A stretch of 64,000 nucleotides of DNA from Bacteroidota bacterium (lineage in GTDB: Bacteria > Bacteroidota > Bacteroidia > Flavobacteriales > Weeksellaceae), in the NCBI GenBank assembly GCA_023461035.1, contig JAEWOD010000033.1, positions 53,572-117,571 on the forward strand, written 5' to 3'. The position numbers and the translations under genes were made by a program. This document shows, piece after piece, positions 59,012-64,000 of the stretch. A model generated the notes under the pieces. That model searched no databases and was not told where the DNA came from. It was given only the letters and a program-made list of their open reading frames with translations. Within the stretch, counting starts at the first letter, position 1. Every line of letters begins with the position of its first letter.

Positions 59012-62000
59012 ATGTTTCTTATTTACGACACCGAAACCACCGGACTTCCCAAAGACTTTAATGCTCCTGTTACAGATACTGACAATTGGCCTCGTATGGT
59101 TCAGATTGCCTGGCAACTGCATGATAAAACCGGAAAATTAATTGAAAATAAAAGTTTCATTGTCAAACCCAACGGATTTGACATTCCTTTTAACGCCGTA
59201 CAGATTCATGGTATCACCACCGAAAAAGCAATGGCAGAAGGGCTTCCGCTGGAAGAAGTTCTGGATGAATTCAGAAAAGCACTTAAAAAATCGCAAGTTT
59301 TAGGAGGTCATAACCTGAGTTTTGACCAAGGTATCGTCGGTTCGGAGTTTGTGAGATGTGGTTTGGATTATCATGAAATTGATTTGCCGATTGTCGATAC
59401 GATGGAACTTTCCACAGAATTCTGCCAGCTTCCGGGCGGAAGAGGCGGGAAATTCAAAACCCCCAAATTGGAAGAATTACATGAAATCCTTTTTCATGAA
59501 AAATTTGATGAAGCCCATAATGCCGCTGCCGATGTAAATGCGACTGCGAGATCATTTATGGAGTTGCTTCGTATAGGTGTTTTCAAACGTGATCAAGTAA
59601 AATTGACAGAAGAAGAATTCGAAGCATTCAAAGAAATCAACCTCGAACCTTTTCAAGCCTTTGATATCGAAATCAAAGATCAGGTTAAAAGTCATCAAAA
59701 GGCAAAAGATGTCCATAATTTGGATTTAAACGAAACGGTAAAACCCACTACCGATTCTCCGTATTTTCACTTTCATAACCATACTTCGTTCAGCATTTTA
59801 ACAGCAACGACTTCGGTTGAAGCATTGATTCAGAAAGCGATTGACGAAAAAATGCCCGCTGTGGGGATGACCGATTTGGGAAATTTGATGGGGGCTTTTA
59901 AATTTGTGAGTGCCGCCAAAAGACTAAACGCCGGACGAGAAAATCCGATTATTCCCATTCTGGGCTGTGAAGTTTATGTTTCGGAAAATTATACCCAAAA
60001 TAAATTTACAAAAGACAATCCTGACAGACGTTTCACGCAACTTCTAATTGCAAAAAACAAAGCCGGATTTAAAAACCTCTCCAAAATTTCTTCTACCGGA
60101 TTCATCGACGGTTATTATTCCGGATTTCCACGCGTTGGAAAAAATGTAATCGAAGAATTTAAAGAAAATCTGATGGCTACCACCGGAAGTTTAACAGGGG
60201 AAATTCCCAATTTGATTTTAAATGTAGGTGAAGCACAGGCAGAAGAAGCTTTTGTGTATTGGCAGAATGTATTTGGGGACGATTTTTATGTCGAATTAAT
60301 TCGCCACGGATTACCGGAAGAAGAACATGTGAATCAGGTTTTATTAAAGTTCGCGGAAAAATATAAAGTCAAAGTTCTGGCTCAAAATAATACGTTTTAT
60401 ATGGCGCAAGCCGATGCTGAAGCTCATGATATTTTGCTTTGTGTACGCGACGGTGAGAAAAAAAATACTCCCATCGGGCGTGGTCGCGGCACCCGGTTTG
60501 GTTTTCCAAATGATGAATTCTATTTTAAATCTCAGGATCAAATGCGTTCGTTATTTCACGATATTCCGGAATCCATCGACAATTTATCGGATTTCTTGTC
60601 CAAAATAGAACCTTTTGAACTGGCAAGTGATGTGCTCTTACCCAAATTTGCCATTCCTGACGAATTTAAAAATGAAGACGACGAAAAGGATGGGGGTACC
60701 CGCGGAGAAATGGCTTTTTTAAGACATATTACGTTTGAAGGTGCTAAAAACCGCTATCCGGAAATTACGCCGGAAATCAAAGAACGTCTGGATTTTGAGC
60801 TGGATACCATTGAGCGGACCGGTTATCCGGGTTACTTTTTGATTGTTCAGGATTTTACTTCCCAAGCAAGGAAAATGGGTGTTTCGGTAGGTCCCGGAAG
60901 AGGCTCGGCGGCCGGTTCGGCTGTGGCCTATTGTACCGGAATTACCAATGTAGACCCTATACAGTACAACCTCCTTTTTGAGCGGTTTTTAAATCCGGAC
61001 AGGGTTTCATTGCCCGATATTGACATTGATTTTGACGATCGCGGCCGCGATAAAATCATCCAATGGGTAGTGAACAAATATGGTAAAAGTCAGGTCGCCC
61101 AAATCATCACTTATGGTACGATGGCAGGCAAATCGGCCATTCGTGACACCGGTCGTGTTTTGGATTTACCGTTGCCCGACACCGACAGGATTGCTAAAAA
61201 AACCCATTTGAAGTTGAACAAATTGTTCAATATGGATGAAAAAGCGTTGAAATCGGCATTTGGCGGAGACGAATTCAACGATTCCATGGAGTTGAAAAAA
61301 ATTGTGCAACAAGACACATTGGAAGGAAAAACCCTACAACAAGCCACTGTCATAGAGGGTTCGCTTAGAAATACAGGAATTCACGCCTGTGGCGTTATCA
61401 TTACGCCCAAAGACATCCGGGAGCTGGTTCCGGTTGCCGTGGCAAAAGATGCAGAATTATTGGTTACCCAATTTGACAATTCGGTGGTGGAAAGTGCCGG
61501 ATTGCTGAAAATGGACTTTTTGGGGCTTCGGACTTTGACCATTATCAATGATACAGTTGATCTAATTGAAAAAAATCATGGGATAAAAATCAACCCGGAC
61601 GAAATTCCGTTGGATGATACAAAAACCTATGAACTATTTCAAAGGGCAGAAACCACTGCAATTTTTCAGTACGAATCGGTAGGAATGCAAAAACATATGC
61701 GTGCGTTGAAACCCGATAAATTTGACGATTTGATTGCGATGAATGCGCTTTATCGGCCGGGTCCTTTACAATATATCCCCAATTTCATCAACCGGAAAAA
61801 CGGAACCGAAGAAATCGTATATGATTTGCCCGAAATGGAAGAGCATTTGGCTGAAACTTACGGTATTACGGTCTATCAGGAGCAAGTGATGCTGCTCTCG
61901 CAAAAGCTCGCCAATTTTACAAAAGGTGAGGCCGATGTATTGCGAAAAGCCATGGGGAAAAAACAGCGGGATGTTCTGGACAAAATGAAACCCAAATTTC

Positions 62001-63343
62001 TGGAAGGAGGCGAAGCCAATAACCACCCCAAAAAAGTCTTGGAAAAAATCTGGAATGACTGGGAAGCCTTTGCAGAATATGCTTTCAATAAATCCCACTC
62101 GACATGTTATGCGCTGATCGGTTACCAGACCGGTTATTTAAAAGCGCATTATCCGGCCGAATTTATGGCGGCCGTTTTGAGTAATAACATGAGTAACATC
62201 AAATCGGTTACCTTTTTTATGGAAGAGTGTAAATCAATCGGAATCCCTGTTTTGGGGCCGGATATAAACGAAAGTTCGTTTGCGTTTTCGGTTAATAAAG
62301 AAGGAGCTATCCGATTTGGGATGGGAGCAGTAAAGGGTGTGGGAAGCGCTGCAGTAGAATCCATTTTGGGAGAGCGGGAAGAAAACGGAAAGTTTGCGAC
62401 GATTTTTGATTTTGTCCAACGGGTAGATTTACGGCAAGCCAATAAAAAAACGATTGAAAATCTGGCTTTGGCAGGTGCTTTTGATAATTTCGAAGTGCAT
62501 CGGGCTCAGTTTTTTTACGAAGAAGACGGTTCCTCTAACTTAGAGAAGTTGATTCGCTACGGATCATCTTTTCAGGAGTCGAAAAACAGTGCGCAGGCAT
62601 CGCTTTTTGGGGATATGGCAGATCAAATAGACATCGTAAAACCGCATTTACAAAATTGTCAGCCTTGGAACTCGATTCAAAAATTAAATCGGGAAAAAGA
62701 GGTGGTCGGGATTTATCTTTCATCACATCCTTTAAACGATTATTTGGACGAATTTAATTTTTATCAAAATACCACTCTCAAACAATTAAAAGAGAATCAG
62801 GAAAAAGCAATCGGTCGTGAATTATCGGTTGCCGGCATCATCACAGATGCCCAACACAAGACGTCCAATAAGGATGGAAGAGAATTTGGGGTGTTTACGC
62901 TGGAAGATTTTGATGATAGTTATGAATTCTTATTGTTTGGTGAAGATTATTTAAAGTACAAACATTTTTTGCAAACCAATATGATGATCGGAGCAAAGAT
63001 TTCTGTTACCGAACGTATTTTTAAGGACAAAGACGGAAAAGTAACCGGAAAAAAAATATATGTCAATATCACTAAAATGCAATTGCTCAGTGAAATCCTG
63101 GAAGGAATGACCAAAAAGATAATCATTACGGTCAATGTTACCGATTTGACAAAGGAGATTTATGACCGGCTGGTGAAAATCTTTGAAAAACACAAAGGCG
63201 AAAAGTCGGTTTTGTTTGTGATGAATGATTTGGAAAATAATACCCAGTTAAAACTGCCTGCAAACAAAACAAAAGTAGAAATCAGCAAAGAATTACTGGA
63301 AGAATTGAGAGAATTACCCCAATTGTTTTTTCAATTGAATTGA
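59012..63343 (+). CDS. dnaE: DNA polymerase III alpha subunit with fused N-terminal 3'-5' exonuclease
   Basis: 1443 aa. Residues 1-185 are a DEDDh exonuclease: FLIYDTETTGLPKD (D-x-E), GGHNLSFDQGI, and HNAAADVNATARS. The PHP domain starts near 250 (FHFHNHTSFSILTATTS). The polymerase core has VGPGRGSAAGSAVAYCTG and PDIDIDFDDRGRDKIIQW (about 667, catalytic Asp), then the fingers, tandem HhH region and a C-terminal OB fold (about 1250). It is the replicative polymerase; the built-in proofreading domain replaces a separate DnaQ and is the usual state in Bacteroidota. Confidence 0.97.
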   Translation: MFLIYDTETTGLPKDFNAPVTDTDNWPRMVQIAWQLHDKTGKLIENKSFIVKPNGFDIPFNAVQIHGITTEKAMAEGLPLEEVLDEFRKALKKSQVLGGHNLSFDQGIVGSEFVRCGLDYHEIDLPIVDTMELSTEFCQLPGGRGGKFKTPKLEELHEILFHEKFDEAHNAAADVNATARSFMELLRIGVFKRDQVKLTEEEFEAFKEINLEPFQAFDIEIKDQVKSHQKAKDVHNLDLNETVKPTTDSPYFHFHNHTSFSILTATTSVEALIQKAIDEKMPAVGMTDLGNLMGAFKFVSAAKRLNAGRENPIIPILGCEVYVSENYTQNKFTKDNPDRRFTQLLIAKNKAGFKNLSKISSTGFIDGYYSGFPRVGKNVIEEFKENLMATTGSLTGEIPNLILNVGEAQAEEAFVYWQNVFGDDFYVELIRHGLPEEEHVNQVLLKFAEKYKVKVLAQNNTFYMAQADAEAHDILLCVRDGEKKNTPIGRGRGTRFGFPNDEFYFKSQDQMRSLFHDIPESIDNLSDFLSKIEPFELASDVLLPKFAIPDEFKNEDDEKDGGTRGEMAFLRHITFEGAKNRYPEITPEIKERLDFELDTIERTGYPGYFLIVQDFTSQARKMGVSVGPGRGSAAGSAVAYCTGITNVDPIQYNLLFERFLNPDRVSLPDIDIDFDDRGRDKIIQWVVNKYGKSQVAQIITYGTMAGKSAIRDTGRVLDLPLPDTDRIAKKTHLKLNKLFNMDEKALKSAFGGDEFNDSMELKKIVQQDTLEGKTLQQATVIEGSLRNTGIHACGVIITPKDIRELVPVAVAKDAELLVTQFDNSVVESAGLLKMDFLGLRTLTIINDTVDLIEKNHGIKINPDEIPLDDTKTYELFQRAETTAIFQYESVGMQKHMRALKPDKFDDLIAMNALYRPGPLQYIPNFINRKNGTEEIVYDLPEMEEHLAETYGITVYQEQVMLLSQKLANFTKGEADVLRKAMGKKQRDVLDKMKPKFLEGGEANNHPKKVLEKIWNDWEAFAEYAFNKSHSTCYALIGYQTGYLKAHYPAEFMAAVLSNNMSNIKSVTFFMEECKSIGIPVLGPDINESSFAFSVNKEGAIRFGMGAVKGVGSAAVESILGEREENGKFATIFDFVQRVDLRQANKKTIENLALAGAFDNFEVHRAQFFYEEDGSSNLEKLIRYGSSFQESKNSAQASLFGDMADQIDIVKPHLQNCQPWNSIQKLNREKEVVGIYLSSHPLNDYLDEFNFYQNTTLKQLKENQEKAIGRELSVAGIITDAQHKTSNKDGREFGVFTLEDFDDSYEFLLFGEDYLKYKHFLQTNMMIGAKISVTERIFKDKDGKVTGKKIYVNITKMQLLSEILEGMTKKIIITVNVTDLTKEIYDRLVKIFEKHKGEKSVLFVMNDLENNTQLKLPANKTKVEISKELLEELRELPQLFFQLN

Positions 63344-63496
63344 TTTTTGTCGCCCGCTATGATTGTGCAGTTTAATGCGGATTAGAAAAAAAGAGGTTAA
63401 ATATTTGAACTCCAATTTTCTGAATCTGCACACTGGTTTTTATCGTTGTATTGATAATTCCTATGAAATTAACAATTCTATATTCTAAATTTACTT

Positions 63497-63504
63497 TACT
63501 TTTG
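63497..63504 (+). promoter_or_regulatory. -7 box (TACTTTTG) of trxA
   Basis: Perfect TAnnTTTG, 28 bp before the trxA ATG; -33 not clear. Confidence 0.45.
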
Positions 63505-63532
63505 AATGTTTAATCCAAATAAATAACTGAAA

Positions 63533-63853
63533 ATGGCACTTGAAGTAACAGATACATCGTTTGCAAAAGACGTATTAGAGGCCGGAAAACCGGCGATGGT
63601 TGACTTTTGGGCAACTTGGTGCGGACCTTGTAGAATGGTCGCTCCAACTGTAGAAGAGTTGGCAAAAGAATTTGACGGTCAGGCTGTGGTTGCAAAAGTT
63701 GATGTAGACAACAACCAACAAATAGCCGCTGAATACGGCATCCGTAACATCCCTACTATTTTGTTCTTTAAAGACGGACAAGTCGTGGATAAAGTTGTGG
63801 GTGTCGTTCCTAAAGCACAATTGGAACAAAAATTAAAAGCGATTATGAATTAA
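63533..63853 (+). CDS. trxA: Thioredoxin
   Basis: 106 aa. Active site WCGPC at residues 29-33 with Cys30 and Cys33, FWATW before it, and the cis-proline loop RNIPTILFFKDGQ. It reduces protein disulfides in the cytoplasm, recycled by thioredoxin reductase. Monocistronic, 189 bp after dnaE, and followed by a copy of the GAGCC repeat end. Confidence 0.97.
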   Translation: MALEVTDTSFAKDVLEAGKPAMVDFWATWCGPCRMVAPTVEELAKEFDGQAVVAKVDVDNNQQIAAEYGIRNIPTILFFKDGQVVDKVVGVVPKAQLEQKLKAIMN

Positions 63854-63873
63854 TTTGATTTATATCCAAATTA

Positions 63874-63892
63874 AGAGCCTGTTTAAATTTTA
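63874..63892. repeat. GAGCC repeat terminus, right-edge copy
   Basis: AGAGCCTGTTTAAATTTTA, identical over 19 bp to the left terminus at 53215-53233. It overlaps the stop codon of the partial gene on the minus strand; any right-hand partner lies beyond the window. Confidence 0.8.
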
Positions 63893-64000
63893 TCTAATTA
63901 TTTTGTTATGCGTCTTTTTGCCTGCAACTTCTTTAATTTTTTCATCGAATATACCCGATTTCGACTGCAAAAATTGCATCGTTTCGGCTAAAAATACGCT
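63890..64000 (-). CDS. C-terminal end of an unidentified gene (cut by window edge)
   Basis: 36 codons open to the window edge and a TAA at 63890-63892: SVFLAETMQFLQSKSGIFDE, then KIKEVAGKKTHNKIIR. The composition is that of a real soluble protein and the other frames are broken by stops, so I take it as a genuine partial CDS convergent with trxA. Family unknown. Confidence 0.45.
   Translation of the reverse strand, partial: SVFLAETMQFLQSKSGIFDEKIKEVAGKKTHNKIIR

Noticed and set aside
1..64000. CRISPR array, prophage, integrase or conjugation genes
   Set aside because: No spaced direct repeats and no phage, integrase or transfer proteins were seen anywhere in the window.

Overview
The window looks like chromosomal DNA of a member of the Bacteroidota, most likely class Flavobacteriia and perhaps near the Weeksellaceae (Chryseobacterium-like). 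The class-level evidence is a type IX secretion gene (porQ) with two secreted proteins carrying type A T9SS sorting domains, a DnaE with a fused N-terminal exonuclease, LptC and SurA/PpiD of Bacteroidota type, and promoters of the TTTG-N19-TAnnTTTG form instead of sigma70 boxes. Gene order and low GC fit. The family-level guess is inference.

Layout. 106-6788 (minus) is the distal end of an AT-rich surface-polysaccharide operon: wecB, wecC, flippase, DegT aminotransferase, hexapeptide acetyltransferase, ATP-grasp ligase. 6952-16699 holds a small C-terminally anchored protein and two giant paralogous T9SS cargo proteins flanking an oppositely oriented DnaQ/GIY-YIG nuclease. 17004-18510 has a second nucleotide-sugar dehydrogenase and tRNA-Phe. 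18787-22963 carries a beta-barrel protein, lptC and a PpiD-like foldase. tRNA-Asp and tRNA-Leu follow. 23902-28479 is a histidine-degradation operon (hutH, a PDDEXK nuclease gene, hutU), divergent from folE. 30245-32534 contains a type II toxin-antitoxin module wedged between a broken 5' fragment of cysS and the intact cysS. Next come usp, an Ntn hydrolase, a TPR/LuxR regulator, two amino-acid permeases and an AAA ATPase. 40840-44196 is the thrS-infC-rpmI-rplT operon. 44293-50076 holds a CoA transferase, an lptF/G permease, tgt, mscS and dacB. 51099-53097 is porQ and cmk. 53548-63853 holds a 45-aa basic protein, alaS, an M23 peptidase, a MerR regulator, an SDR, dnaE and trxA. A partial gene runs off the right edge.

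Most of the window is housekeeping sequence. The unusual material is in the joints: a toxin-antitoxin module bracketed by diverged copies of the cysS 5' end; a dispersed GC-rich palindrome inserted in frame inside hutU, with relatives beside infC, rpmI and alaS; a second repeat family (19-bp terminus AGAGCCTGTTTAAATTTTA) at cmk, porQ and the right edge, one copy carrying a nested palindrome; several genes whose -7 box lies only 4-5 bp before the start codon, suggesting leaderless mRNAs; infC apparently starting at ATC; and a Tgt lacking its zinc-binding cysteines. No CRISPR array, prophage, complete insertion sequence or rRNA was seen.
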